DNA of 64,000 bases from Saprospiraceae bacterium (lineage in GTDB: Bacteria; Bacteroidota; Bacteroidia; Chitinophagales; Saprospiraceae): the NCBI GenBank assembly GCA_016717655.1, contig JADKFC010000010.1:62001-126000 (forward strand), written 5' to 3'. Positions 34,639 through 44,532 of this stretch are shown in pieces (position 1 is the first letter of the stretch; every line of letters begins with the position of its first letter). A program made the position numbers and the translations under genes. The notes beneath the pieces are model-generated. The model did not search any database and was not told the DNA's origin. It saw nothing but the letters and a program-made list of their open reading frames with translations.

Positions 34639-36755
34639 TGAAACGATTTGTCGTCTTGGCTGCATTGATCTTTGCCGGGTGGACCAACACCACCGCAGTA
34701 GGGCAAAAGGTGCTCAAAAAACAGGCAGTGGCCTTGTTTGATAGAGAAAACTATTCTGAAGCCATCAAGGCCCTCGATGCCTACGACAAGTTGAAAGAAG
34801 ATGCAGAAGCTCTTTACATGAAAGCGGTCTGTGCCTACCATTTGCATCAGCCACAAGCCTGCATCGATCTCATGAAGGAGGCCTTTAAAAAAGGGAAGCA
34901 GCCAAAAGACATTTATACCTATGTAGCCAAAAGTTATCAGGCCCTGGGCAACTATGCCGAAGCTGCGGTTTCTTTTAAAAATCAACTCAAGGCCCTGGGC
35001 GATGCAAGAGGTGCAGAAACAGATGCCACCATCATGGAAATCAAGCGCTGTGAATTCAGCCCCAAATTGATTCACCTGCCCCAGCTTGCCTACGTAGACA
35101 ACTTCGGCAGTGCAGCCAATTCTGCATACGATGAAATATCACCGATCCAAAGTCCTAACTTTCAAAATAAATACTACTACGCCTCCAACCGTGAACAGTC
35201 GGCCGGTGGTCCGAGGAGTAAGTCGGGCGCTACCGATGAATTGAGCAATCGCTATTTTTACGACTTGTATGCCGTTGAACTGGCGGGAGGCAATTACTCT
35301 CCCATTCAAGCCTTTGGCCCGGTGCAAAACACCACCCAAAACGAAGTCATCCAGGATTTCAGCAGGGATGGCTCTGTGATGTACTACCTCAGATACGCCC
35401 AGGGATCGGCCAGATTGATGACCGATACCTTCAAAGAAGCCGAGACCGAAGTGCTCGCTATTGGCAGCCTCATCTCTCCCTTTGATCCAACCTTGGGCGA
35501 CAGAGACCTGAGGGTTTTTAACGACAGCACCCTGGTGTTTGCCAGCAATCGACTTGGGGGGTATGGAGGATATGATATCTATGTTTGCAAATTTAAGGGA
35601 GGCCTTTGGCAGACTCCTGTCAACATGGGCAATGGCATCAATTCGATTTACGACGAAAAGGCTCCCTATCTTACCAAAGGAGGCAGTGTTTTGTTTTTTA
35701 GCTCAAACCACATCAACGGCCTCGGCGGATTTGATGTTTTTGCATCCCGCTACGACCTGAATACGGGTAGTTGGACGGACAGGGTTCAGCTAGGTCAGCC
35801 CATCAACAGCAGCAGGGATGACATCGATCCCATGGTATCCAACGATGGCAATCAACTCTTGTTTTCAAGCAATCGCACAGAAGGTTTTGGGGGATATGAT
35901 ATCTATGTTGCCTATTTCAAAGAACAAATTACCGATCAGTTCAATTACATTGAAGACCTGCCTATGTTTGCAGATCGCAGCATGGAAGCACCGGTAAAAG
36001 ATGAAAACCCGGTAAAACAAGCTACTTCGGTGGGGGTAAAAAGTTTTGCCATTGCGCCTTTGTACTTTACCAACGACGAAGATGTTTTGTCGCCCAACAA
36101 CCAGATCATGCTCAAAACCATTCGCAATCTGATGGAGAGTTTTCCTGAGACCAGATTGACGATCATTGGGCACAGTGCGGTTGACAAACAGAAAGAAACA
36201 GCCCTGTTTTTCACCATCAAAAGAGCAGAAAGGGTAGCCGCCACCCTTGTGAGCACTGGCATATCGCCTGATAGAATTGATGTTTGTTCTTATGGATCAA
36301 CTTTTCCCATGGTGATCAACGATTCAAGATACAATACGCGATTAGAATTATTGCCAGGCAATGTCAATATACTTTCTACTGAAATTATTGAAGACCTGCC
36401 AGTGCTAAACCAGGATGTAAAAAGCCCGGCATATGCTACTTACATGGAAGGCAGGAAATCGCTGGTATACAAGGTTAGGTTTACAACAGCCCGTCAAATG
36501 GTGCGCAGTGATGTGTTATTGGAGTATCCCCACATGTCTGTCATCAAAAACAGTCAGGGTGAGTATGAATACCTGTGCGGCTATGAAACGCGTTATGAAG
36601 ACGCCCGTTTGTTGAAACAAAAGTTACAGGAAAAAGGATATACGGCTGCGAGGGTCGTTCCTTTTGAAGGCCACCGTGCTCTTAGTGCTGCGGATGCTGC
36701 CCTGAGGGTGCAGGTATATCCGGATCTTCAATCATTTCTTTCTTCAGAAAAATAA
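34638..36755 (+). CDS. Envelope protein: TPR, PD40 propeller, OmpA and SPOR-like domains
   Basis: 705 residues from the ATG at 34638, which overlaps the E2 stop codon by one base (TGATG). Signal peptide (MKRFVVLAALIFAGW, cleavage near AVGQ). Then come TPR repeats (about 25-130), PD40 blades (VFASNRLGGYGGYDIYVCKF, LFFSSNHINGLGGFDVFASR, LFSSNRTEGFGGYDIYVAYF) and an OmpA-like peptidoglycan-binding domain (about 470-580: LTIIGHSAV, KRAERVAATL, DSRYNTRLEL). The C-terminal region resembles SPOR (YKVRFTTA...YLCGYETRYEDARLLKQKLQ). The TPR-propeller-OmpA order resembles PorE of the type IX secretion system. Here a SPOR-like domain replaces the usual arrangement, and the link to T9SS is inference. Confidence 0.85.
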   Translation: MKRFVVLAALIFAGWTNTTAVGQKVLKKQAVALFDRENYSEAIKALDAYDKLKEDAEALYMKAVCAYHLHQPQACIDLMKEAFKKGKQPKDIYTYVAKSYQALGNYAEAAVSFKNQLKALGDARGAETDATIMEIKRCEFSPKLIHLPQLAYVDNFGSAANSAYDEISPIQSPNFQNKYYYASNREQSAGGPRSKSGATDELSNRYFYDLYAVELAGGNYSPIQAFGPVQNTTQNEVIQDFSRDGSVMYYLRYAQGSARLMTDTFKEAETEVLAIGSLISPFDPTLGDRDLRVFNDSTLVFASNRLGGYGGYDIYVCKFKGGLWQTPVNMGNGINSIYDEKAPYLTKGGSVLFFSSNHINGLGGFDVFASRYDLNTGSWTDRVQLGQPINSSRDDIDPMVSNDGNQLLFSSNRTEGFGGYDIYVAYFKEQITDQFNYIEDLPMFADRSMEAPVKDENPVKQATSVGVKSFAIAPLYFTNDEDVLSPNNQIMLKTIRNLMESFPETRLTIIGHSAVDKQKETALFFTIKRAERVAATLVSTGISPDRIDVCSYGSTFPMVINDSRYNTRLELLPGNVNILSTEIIEDLPVLNQDVKSPAYATYMEGRKSLVYKVRFTTARQMVRSDVLLEYPHMSVIKNSQGEYEYLCGYETRYEDARLLKQKLQEKGYTAARVVPFEGHRALSAADAALRVQVYPDLQSFLSSEK

Positions 36756-36760
36756 TACCA

Positions 36761-37255
36761 TTGAAAAGTTTTGAAGCCTTGTTGGGCTACTTTCCGGAAA
36801 TCACCTTGCCTGTTACACTCACAGACGAATCGGCTGATATCATCAACGGCAGCAATGATCCTTTGCCAGTGACTCTGACTACTGAGTTTATTCAGGTGTG
36901 GGAAGGAGGCCAGGAGGCCGATGAATTTACTGAATACATGCCCTGCTTTCGGTTTAAGCCATATAAAGACATAGTGGCTATGGTTTACTGGAAGGCCAGC
37001 CTGATGCGCTATGAGTTTATCATGGTCACTTTAGACGAGCAACACACCGTAATATCCAGAAAGACCATTTGTGGCACCATTGTAGAAGGCGACATCATCA
37101 AAAAATCGGTAGCCCGAATTGATGAAGAATCCATTATCCATATAGCAGCCGGTGCCCACCACGCCGACTCAGAATTTTTAGCCCAGCAAAGTCAGCCCTT
37201 TGCCATGGAAATCATGGCCAACGGTGAAATTGCCTTTATGGCGGGCGATGATTGA
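36761..37255 (+). CDS. Hypothetical cytoplasmic protein
   Basis: 164 residues from a TTG start 5 nt after the OmpA-family gene; there is no in-frame ATG that keeps the full length. The sequence is acidic, with no signal peptide or membrane helix. Visible patterns: FEALLGYFPEITLPVTLTDES near the start, FRFKPYKDIVAMVYWKASL in the middle, and an HHADSEFLAQQSQPFAMEIM C-terminal part. Family not recognised. It probably belongs to the same operon. Confidence 0.7.
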   Translation: MKSFEALLGYFPEITLPVTLTDESADIINGSNDPLPVTLTTEFIQVWEGGQEADEFTEYMPCFRFKPYKDIVAMVYWKASLMRYEFIMVTLDEQHTVISRKTICGTIVEGDIIKKSVARIDEESIIHIAAGAHHADSEFLAQQSQPFAMEIMANGEIAFMAGDD

Positions 37256-37257
37256 TT

Positions 37258-38928
37258 TTACATCAGATTCTTAAATCGTGGGCGCTTTGGAGAAACATTG
37301 CCATATTTTTCCAATTTCATCTTCTCATAATCTGAGAAGTTTCCTTCAAAATAAACAACCTGGGCTTCATCTTCAAAAGCGATGATGTGGGTTGCCAAAC
37401 GATCTATAAACCAACGGTCGTGGGAGATCACCATGACACAGCCGGCAAAGTTTTCGATGGCTTCTTCCAGGGCACGAAGGGTATTGACATCGATGTCGTT
37501 GGTAGGCTCATCGAGCAGCAGTACGTTGCCACCTTCCTTAAGCGTTATGGCCAGGTGGAGTCGGTTTCTTTCACCCCCTGATAGCACCCCAACCTTTTTC
37601 TGTTGGTCGGATCCGCCGAGGTTGAACTTAGACAGGTAGGCCCTTACATTGACTTCGTTGTTGCCTACTTTAATGAGTTCATTGCCGTCGCCTGTAACCT
37701 CAAATACGGTTTTTTCCGGCATCAGGTCTTCGTGGCTTTGGTCAACATAACTCAGGTTAACCGTATCACCAACTACTATTTTACCGCTATCGGGCTGCTC
37801 CTTGCCCATGATCATTTTAAACAAGGTAGACTTACCCATACCGTTGGGGCCAATGATGCCCACCACCGCATTTTTTGGGATGTTGGCAGAAAAGTTATCT
37901 ATTAAAACCCGGTTGCCAAAGGCCTTGGAAACGCCCTGAATGTCGATCACCACATCACCGAGCCTGGGGCCGGGTGGTATAAACAATTCGAGTTTGGCTT
38001 CTTTTTCCTTGCTCTCTTCATTCTGGAGCTTGTCATACGCATTCAACCTGGCCTTTCCTTTGGCCTGGCGGGCCTTGGACCCCATGCGGATCCATTCCAA
38101 TTCCCGTTCGAGGGTCTTTCTTCGTTTGGATTCGGTTTTTTCTTCCATTTCCAATCGTTTGGCCTTTTGTTCCAACCAGCTGGAGTAGTTGCCTTGCCAT
38201 GGGATGCCTTCTCCCCGGTCGAGCTCCAGGATCCATCCGGCCACATTGTCCAGGAAGTAACGGTCGTGGGTCACGGCAATGACGGTACCTGGAAAGTTTT
38301 GTAAATATTGTTCCAACCAGTGCACGCTCTCGGCATCCAGGTGGTTGGTAGGCTCATCCAATAATAAGATATCGGGCTGGCTCAACAACAAGCGACACAA
38401 GGCCACCCTTCTACGCTCTCCTCCGGATAAAATATTGACCGGGGTATCACCCAAGGGGCAACGCAGCGATTCCATGGCCGTTTCCAGCTTATAATCGAGC
38501 TCCCATGCATTGTAATGATCCATTTTTTCCATCAGCTCTCCCTGGACCTCGATGGCCTTCATCATCTCATCATCATCCATAGGTTCTGATAACTTCATAT
38601 TGATGTCGTCATAAGCCTTTACGATGTCTACAATGTGCTGCACCCCTTCTTCTACGATCTGGCGCACCGTTTTGGTGTCATCGAGCTGTGGTTCCTGCTG
38701 CAGAAATCCAATTTTATAATCTTTGTCAAAGGTTACCTTACCCTCATAGTTGGTATCTATTCCGGCAATTATCTTGAGCAAGCTGGACTTACCGGATCCG
38801 TTCAGACCCAGCACCCCTATTTTTGCCCCATAAAAGAAAGACAACCATATATTTTTTAATACCTGTTTTTGCGGTGGAAAGGTTTTGGTAACCCCCTCCA
38901 TGGCAAAGATGATCTTGTTATCAGCCAT
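37258..38928 (-). CDS. ettA: ABC-F ribosome-associated ATPase (energy-dependent translational throttle)
   Basis: 556 residues, two ABC domains without membrane segments. Walker A: GLNGSGKSSLLKII and GPNGMGKSTLFKMI. Signatures: LSGGERRRVALCRLL and LSGGERNRLHLAITL. The arm/linker ELEWIRMGSKARQAKGKARLNAYDKL is the EttA-type P-site tRNA-interaction motif, and the end RFKNLM is conserved. EttA binds the ribosomal E site and couples translation to the ATP/ADP ratio. It converges with the plus-strand operon 2 nt away. Confidence 0.95.
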   Translation of the reverse strand: MADNKIIFAMEGVTKTFPPQKQVLKNIWLSFFYGAKIGVLGLNGSGKSSLLKIIAGIDTNYEGKVTFDKDYKIGFLQQEPQLDDTKTVRQIVEEGVQHIVDIVKAYDDINMKLSEPMDDDEMMKAIEVQGELMEKMDHYNAWELDYKLETAMESLRCPLGDTPVNILSGGERRRVALCRLLLSQPDILLLDEPTNHLDAESVHWLEQYLQNFPGTVIAVTHDRYFLDNVAGWILELDRGEGIPWQGNYSSWLEQKAKRLEMEEKTESKRRKTLERELEWIRMGSKARQAKGKARLNAYDKLQNEESKEKEAKLELFIPPGPRLGDVVIDIQGVSKAFGNRVLIDNFSANIPKNAVVGIIGPNGMGKSTLFKMIMGKEQPDSGKIVVGDTVNLSYVDQSHEDLMPEKTVFEVTGDGNELIKVGNNEVNVRAYLSKFNLGGSDQQKKVGVLSGGERNRLHLAITLKEGGNVLLLDEPTNDIDVNTLRALEEAIENFAGCVMVISHDRWFIDRLATHIIAFEDEAQVVYFEGNFSDYEKMKLEKYGNVSPKRPRFKNLM

Positions 38929-38945
38929 AATTTGTGTTTGAGGTG

Positions 38946-38953
38946 CAAAGGTA
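38946..38953 (-). promoter_or_regulatory. Possible -7 box of the ettA promoter
   Basis: TACCTTTG on the minus strand fits TAnnTTTG, 18 nt before the ettA ATG. Confidence 0.5.
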
Positions 38954-38957
38954 AGGT

Positions 38958-39140
38958 TTTCAAATGTTCGAAATGTTCAAAATGTTCAAAATGTTCAAAA
39001 TGGCTGTGCCAACAAGACGTAGTTTTGTTGGTATTCGAAATGTTCGAAATGCCTGTGCCAACAAAATGTATTTTTGTTGGTATTCGAAATGTTAACGCTT
39101 CGCTCAAATGTTTAAAATGTTGACGTCCCTCTTGCGAGGG
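38958..39140. repeat. TTCAAAATG array and paired hairpin repeats
   Basis: Four or five ATGTTCAAA-type units are followed by two 44-nt direct repeats at 39001-39043 and 39049-39092. Each contains a hairpin with arms CCAACAA/TTGTTGG. Next comes one copy of the CGCTTCGCTCAAATG motif that also builds the minisatellite at 9412-9680, and a small hairpin CCCTC-TTGC-GAGGG at 39126-39139. No gene lies in 38929-39294. Confidence 0.75.
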
Positions 39141-39294
39141 CCTAAATGGGAGAAGAAAGGGCCTTTGACTATTTATTTAATAGTTAATTAATTACTGGAA
39201 TATTTTTTCTACCAAATATTAAATCCTGGTTAAAATTTTATTTCCAACTTGACAAGCCTGGATTTATCATACAATTTGCGTGAAATCGAATGTT

Positions 39295-39648
39295 ATGAGT
39301 GTTATAGTGAAAAAGTCCTACAGCTTTGGTCTAAGGATAATTGAATTTTGCCATATCCTGGAAAAAGAACAGCGGTATGTTGTGAATTTTCAACTTTACA
39401 AAGCGGGTACTTCCATTGGTGCCAATGTAAGGGAAGCGCAGAATCCACATTCAAGGTCAGATTTTATCTCAAAGATGGTTATTGCTATGAAAGAAGTGGA
39501 AGAAACAGAGCATTGGCTGCTTTTATGTCGGGACAGTCCCCATTTACCAGATCCCGGCACCTTGATTGAAGAGCTATCAGAAATAAAAAAGATCATAGGA
39601 AAAATAATACTTACCTCAAAAAAGAATGCCCGGGTTATGGGCAAGTAA
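39295..39648 (+). CDS. Four-helix bundle protein, S23/23S rRNA intervening-sequence type
   Basis: 117 residues from the ATG at 39295 (a GTG at 39280 would add five). Motifs of the TIGR02436 family: SFGLRIIEFCHILEKEQRYVV, the conserved SIGANVREAQ, and ALKEVEETEHWL-like AMKEVEETEHWLLLCRDS. In spirochaetes relatives sit inside 23S rRNA genes. In Bacteroidota they are free-standing, often several per genome, and may bind nucleic acid. Here it is flanked by repeats, hinting at a mobile history. Role unknown. Confidence 0.9.
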   Translation: MSVIVKKSYSFGLRIIEFCHILEKEQRYVVNFQLYKAGTSIGANVREAQNPHSRSDFISKMVIAMKEVEETEHWLLLCRDSPHLPDPGTLIEELSEIKKIIGKIILTSKKNARVMGK

Positions 39649-39836
39649 GATATTAAAAATTCAGGCACATAAAGTTGTTTGGGCTATCATTTTAAAATCT
39701 GATTTGTCCAATAGCTAAACAAATAAAGCATACATTTTTTAATTTCGAACATTGAAAGATAATTTTTGAGTTGCACTCAAAAGTTGTCTTTCTACATTAA
39801 GCCCCGAATTTAGGGGCTAACCATTTTGAACATTCT

Positions 39837-41060
39837 TTAACGAAGCCAAGCCTCGGGATTGAGTTTGGTCTTATCCTTCCAAAGTTCGAAGTGGAGTTCT
39901 GCATCCCCGTTTTCGTCAGCAGTGATGCTGCCAATGCTTTGCTGGCCGTTTAACTTACTACCTTGTTTTACGGATACAGAGCTAAGGTTGGAGTAGACGG
40001 AGTAATAATTGCCGTGGCGCACGATGACCATGTAGTTGTAACCCGGCACCTTGGTGACGCCAACTACCTCGCCATTGAAAACACATTTAACATCTTTGCT
40101 TCCTTTTCCCGTGATGTCTATACCGTTGTTTTCGATGGTTACGCCTTTGATGGTGGGGTGGGCTTGTACGCCAAAACCAGAGGATACAAAGCCGGAGGAA
40201 ATAGGCCAGGGCAGTTTGTTTTTATTTTGACTAAACTCTGCCGCCAGTTTGATGGAGGCATCGTCGAGTTTGGTTTCTTTTTTATCATTTTTGCTATTGC
40301 CGGTGTTGGCTGAAGAACTGGCGGATGCTTTTTCGCGTGCCAGTCGGAGTTGCTCGTTGATGACGCGCTCGATGGCAGCATTGAGTTTTTCTCTTTCTCC
40401 TTTTTTCTTCTCCAATTCTTTTTTGAGGGTGGATTCTTTAGAAGAAATTTCCTTCAGCATCTTGTCTTTGGCCAGTTTTTCTTTTTCAAGGGTGGTGGCT
40501 TCCTTTTTTTCCTGTTCCAGCAACTTGCCTTTTTCTTCTTTTACTTTGGTAATTTCAAGGGTGTTGCTTTGAATTTCGGCCTTTAACTGATTGATTTCGG
40601 CTTGTTTTTTTTCGTTGAACGATTCAAATTGAGAGCTGTACCGCCACCTCAGCAAAAAGGTATTGAGGTTGCCCGATGAAAGGAGGTAAGACCATTTGTT
40701 GTTGCTGAGCTGCCTCAAGTAGGTGTACCGTTGCATCTGCAGGTATTGCTCATTGAGGCGACCCAGGTTGATGCTAAGAGAGTCTATCTTTTGGTTGTTG
40801 TCTTCTATTTTTCGATCGGACGCTGATATTTCCCCGGAGATGGTAGTGATTAACTTTTTTCGGTTGTCGACCTGAGCACTGATGGCTTTTAGGTCTTTTA
40901 AGGTTGTTTGTTTGGACTTAACGGTGGAATCGAGGTATTTTTTGGTTTTTTCTATTTCCTGGATGAGCTTTTTGCGTTCTTTTTCCAGCTGCTCTTTGGA
41001 TTGGGCAAGCAGGATTACCGGCACAAATAAAAGTAAAACAAGACTTAATACATATCTCAT
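39837..41060 (-). CDS. EnvC-like murein hydrolase activator, degenerate LytM domain
   Basis: 407 residues: signal peptide (MRYVLSLVLLLFVPVILLAQ), long coiled coils rich in K/E (about 20-250), then a C-terminal M23/LytM domain (about 290-400). The zinc ligands of active LytM enzymes are partly lost. The HxxxD position reads ENNGIDI, and the later position reads YSNLSS where a His is expected, while LHFELW keeps one His. EnvC proteins with such changes do not cut peptidoglycan but activate amidases at division. The gene overlaps the DUF4292 gene by 4 nt, as is common in Bacteroidota. Confidence 0.9.
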   Translation of the reverse strand: MRYVLSLVLLLFVPVILLAQSKEQLEKERKKLIQEIEKTKKYLDSTVKSKQTTLKDLKAISAQVDNRKKLITTISGEISASDRKIEDNNQKIDSLSINLGRLNEQYLQMQRYTYLRQLSNNKWSYLLSSGNLNTFLLRWRYSSQFESFNEKKQAEINQLKAEIQSNTLEITKVKEEKGKLLEQEKKEATTLEKEKLAKDKMLKEISSKESTLKKELEKKKGEREKLNAAIERVINEQLRLAREKASASSSANTGNSKNDKKETKLDDASIKLAAEFSQNKNKLPWPISSGFVSSGFGVQAHPTIKGVTIENNGIDITGKGSKDVKCVFNGEVVGVTKVPGYNYMVIVRHGNYYSVYSNLSSVSVKQGSKLNGQQSIGSITADENGDAELHFELWKDKTKLNPEAWLR

Positions 41061-41836
41061 ATCCGCAATCTATCGTAATGCGAAGGTATGTTAAAATTGA
41101 CAGATTTTGCAACGTTGAGTTCAACCTCTTCTATTTTGATGTCCAGAATACTGGTTTCATTGCCAGGCTCCCGAAAGGTATATTTGCGGTCATAGGGCAA
41201 AGAAGGCAGACTCTTTATCTTTTTATAATTGCCCAGCACCACTTCAATTTTTCTTCCCTTCACATCTGTAATATCGACCGTATTGAGTTGCAGGGTGCGT
41301 GCATCCAGACAATACACAATGCTGAGATTGGCCATTTGCGTGGTAAGGATGCACTTATCTGAGTTTTGCGCAAAATAAGTACTGTCATTGGGGTCGGGAA
41401 GGAACATGTTGCCTGCCAGCAGGTGTTGGACATCTTCAAAATTGAGGTCGATGCCAAAGGTATGCGACAACAAACGATTGTCTTCTGCGTGGTAATACTT
41501 TTCCAGTCTATTGACCATAAAAAAGGAATCCCGATTGATGATCGACCTAAAGCCTTCGATTGAAAATTTTTTACCTGTCATCCAAACCAGGCTGTCTTTG
41601 CGAATGCGCAATTGAAGGGCGCCGCTGCCTGACAAGGCACTGCTTTCAAAGTGAGCATCCGCTTTGGCTGTAAACCAGGTAAAATCAATGTTGTGTGAAG
41701 ACAAGGCCTTCAACACCTCTGCCTTTTCTCTTTGCGGTGCGGGGCCCCTTTGCAAGGCAGAGGTGGTCTTGCAGGAAGTGGCCAAAAGTAAGATGTAAAC
41801 AAATAAGCAGCAGGGGGCAAAAAGGCGATGGATCAT
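41057..41836 (-). CDS. DUF4292 lipoprotein
   Basis: 259 residues with a lipoprotein signal (lipobox ATSC after LLL). The mature part fits DUF4292: NIDFTWFTAKADAHFE, ALQLRIRKDSLVWMTG, FGIDLNFEDVQHLLAGNMF and the C-terminal NVAKSVNFNIPSHYD. The fold is related to LolA/LolB-type lipoprotein carriers. It lies between a TPR protein and the EnvC-like protein in a tight operon (0-4 nt gaps), a conserved order in the phylum. Confidence 0.9.
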   Translation of the reverse strand: MIHRLFAPCCLFVYILLLATSCKTTSALQRGPAPQREKAEVLKALSSHNIDFTWFTAKADAHFESSALSGSGALQLRIRKDSLVWMTGKKFSIEGFRSIINRDSFFMVNRLEKYYHAEDNRLLSHTFGIDLNFEDVQHLLAGNMFLPDPNDSTYFAQNSDKCILTTQMANLSIVYCLDARTLQLNTVDITDVKGRKIEVVLGNYKKIKSLPSLPYDRKYTFREPGNETSILDIKIEEVELNVAKSVNFNIPSHYDRLRI

Positions 41837-43380
41837 CTATTTGGGTACTTGCAGCTTTTGTAATAGTGAACGGTTGAGATTGCCCATATCTTTTGATTTT
41901 TGCCACATAATCTGGGCTTCTGCTGAATTTCCCTGAACCTGGGCCAGGTCGCCGGCTGCTTCGTAGGCGAAGGCATATTTTTCTTTACTAATGGCCATTG
42001 CCTTATCGATGGCTGTTTTGGCGGCTACGAAGTCGTTTTTTCCAGCCAGTCCCAAGGCCAGTCCTACCTGGAGTCTGGCGGTATGAATTTCATTGCCACC
42101 TGCCACGATCAAACCTTCGTTGGCCATTTCTACGGCAGAGACAAAGTCTTTTTTCCAGGCAGCAGCAACGCTGTTGTAAAAGTAGGCAGAGGGTTGGTTG
42201 GGGAAATAATCTATGGCATCGGAGCTTAATTTGCCGAGTTTGGCAATATCATTGGTTTCAAAATAGGCGTACATAAGTTGGTCCCACACCGAAAATATCT
42301 TTTTATTGCGCTGAAGGGTTTGCTCGTAGCGTTGAATAGCCCCTTCCATATTGCCGGTGTGGAAGAGCACATCGCCATACAAGCTGTAAGCACGGGCATC
42401 TTCGGGGTGGGTGAGGATGAGTTTATTGCCAATTTCCAGTAAGGCTGTTTTTACCTCCTGGTTGCCACCATTGGCCAGGTTTTGGATATAGGGCAACAGT
42501 TCACCAATTTTTTTATCAAGATCAACCGATGGGTTGCCCATCACAGGCATGAGGGCCATCAGGTAGGCATTGGGTTTTCTTTATCTTCCCCTACACTGAG
42601 CACCGCCAGGTTGGCATCGGTATCTTCTGGGTCAATGGCCAGTACCTCTCTGTACAGGGCCAGGGCTTCCTCTTTTTTGCCCTGCTCTCCCAGGAAGGCT
42701 GCCTTTGTTTTGAGATAGGTTTTTTGTGCAGGGTTTTTGCTGATGAGGGCATTGAGTTGGGCTACGGCAGCCTCTTTAGCTCCTGTTTTGGCATACAATT
42801 CAAATCGGCTGAGGTAGATCTCGGGATCCGCACCTAGGCTGCGCTCCATGGCATCATAAACCAGAATGGCTTCCTTTTCCTTTTTGTCGAGGAGCAGGTT
42901 ATCCACCCAAAGCTGATAAAACTCTCTGTCATAAGGGTAGTCGGTAGCCAGTTTTTGGTAAATCAGGGCTGCCTGTGCGGGACGACCGGTATCAGAGAGA
43001 AAGGAAGCAAAAAAAGCGGCCATCCATCGGTTGGTGGGGGCTTTTTCGGTAGCCAGTTTGGCATATTTTTCGGTAAGCAGCAAGTCTTTTTTCTGGTAGT
43101 ATGCCTTGGCCAATTCAAAGGCCACTGCTGCATTTTCGCGGTCTTCGCGGTAAAGTTCTTCGTAAATGGTTATGGCCTTATCAGATCTTCCGATGAGCAT
43201 CTCCCGCTGGGCATTGGTAAATTTTTCCTCTGGATCCTCAGGGGCCTGGTCACTTAGCCGGTGTTGGGCCGAAAGCGGCAGAGCACCAAGAGCAAGGGCA
43301 AGAAGGCTATATAGGGTGAATTTTTTCAAGTTGCAAATTTTGACAATGTAAGAACGCAAAAAAGGGGTAAAAAGATTCAT
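41837..43380 (-). pseudogene. TPR-repeat protein split by a one-base frameshift
   Basis: The upstream frame encodes a signal peptide (LKKFTLYSLLALALGALPLS-AQ) and TPR repeats (EKFTNAQREMLIGRSDKAIT, AFELAKAYYQKKDLLLTEKY, ...) up to SVGEDKENP. One base is missing near 42567-42577. The other frame continues NAYLMALMPVMGNPSVDLDK and TPRs to LQKLQVPK at 41837. Repaired, the protein has roughly 500 residues. The start may be ATG 43380 or, fitting the signal peptide better, TTG 43329. Such TPR proteins precede DUF4292 and EnvC genes in related genomes. Probably a periplasmic scaffold. Confidence 0.8.
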
Positions 43381-43619
43381 TTTTGGGAAAGAAAAGCAGC
43401 GGAGGGGCAGGATACCCAACACCGTTTCAATGGTAGAGGCTGGTAAAGCCGGCGTAGAGATCCGGCAATAAATACCTGGCCATACAGGGGGGGTAGAACA
43501 ATGGAATCTATTACCCATGGGGTGGAACTCTAGAAACCTTAAAGCAAGTTTTAAATTATTTTTGTTATATTGTAACATATACCCCTTAACCACGACACTT
43601 TCACTGAAAAACCCAATTA

Positions 43620-44006
43620 ATGATCCGCTTTTCCAATGAAACATTGTTGCCGTCTGCTACAAGTGTTTTAATATTTGGTGTTTACCTGTCGGTGGTGGGT
43701 CTTTCTGTGTTGCTGGTACCCAATCTTTTTTTATCCATCATTGGGGTAGAAAATACAGATGAAGTGTGGATCAGGCTATTGGGCTTACTATTGACGGGAC
43801 TATCTGTGTTCTACTATGTAGCTGTTAAACATCTATTATTTGTCATTTTTAAGGTTACTGTCATTATTCGCTGCTCCATTCTATTTTTTTTTGCCGGATT
43901 CGTGTATTTGAGGATGATGGAACCGGTAATTTTGTTAATTGCAGGCATTGATTTTGTGGGAGGGGCCTGGACTTACTTAGCCATGAAAAAGGAAGGGCAT
44001 TGGTAG
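43620..44006 (+). CDS. Small four-helix membrane protein
   Basis: 128 residues with four hydrophobic helices (VLIFGVYLSVVGLSVLLV, LLGLLLTGLSVFYYVAV, CSILFFFAGFVYL, VILLIAGIDFVGGAWTYL). It has no charged catalytic motif. The family is not recognised beyond a general similarity to small inner-membrane proteins of unknown role. It is divergent from the TPR operon. Confidence 0.7.
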   Translation: MIRFSNETLLPSATSVLIFGVYLSVVGLSVLLVPNLFLSIIGVENTDEVWIRLLGLLLTGLSVFYYVAVKHLLFVIFKVTVIIRCSILFFFAGFVYLRMMEPVILLIAGIDFVGGAWTYLAMKKEGHW

Positions 44007-44532
44007 GGATTAACTTGATTTTAAGATTTCAAAACCGAAACAAATATTACGAAAATAAAGAAAGGGGAGAAATTTAGCATCATTGTAGGTTTCATTGTAA
44101 GGAAAAATCAAATATTATGGGATATGTATCTGCATTAGAATTTGATTGCAGTTGATAAACAACAGCCCTGACTTGAATGATCGTGTATCCCTATTTAAAT
44201 ATATTTGAATACCAACCAAAGTTTTGGAAGATGGATGATAGGGGGTCAAAACCCAATTCCTAAAAAGCCTATTATTTTTGTATGCAGTGTTTAAGTTTAA
44301 TTTATTGAATCCAAATATTGTATTGTCAAAATTATATTATTTTATAAAATACAAGATAAATATTGAAAAATCAATAATATCAAAATAATATATTGAAGTT
44401 TAATTTTGGGAAAAATATCCGATGAATTATTTGGATATTTAAGGTCTCGGAAAATTGAAATTCTGTACACTAATCAACTTATTCAAATTTCATATTTGGA
44501 TCCATGATTACATGAATTAGATTTAACACCAT
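44007..44532. other. Intergenic, no gene seen
   Basis: About 525 AT-rich bases. No coding frame, RNA gene or ordered repeat was found. Confidence 0.5.

Noticed and set aside
39837..41060. Active M23 endopeptidase
   Set aside because: Key zinc ligands of the LytM fold are replaced (ENNGID, YSNLSS), so I describe it as an EnvC-like activator.
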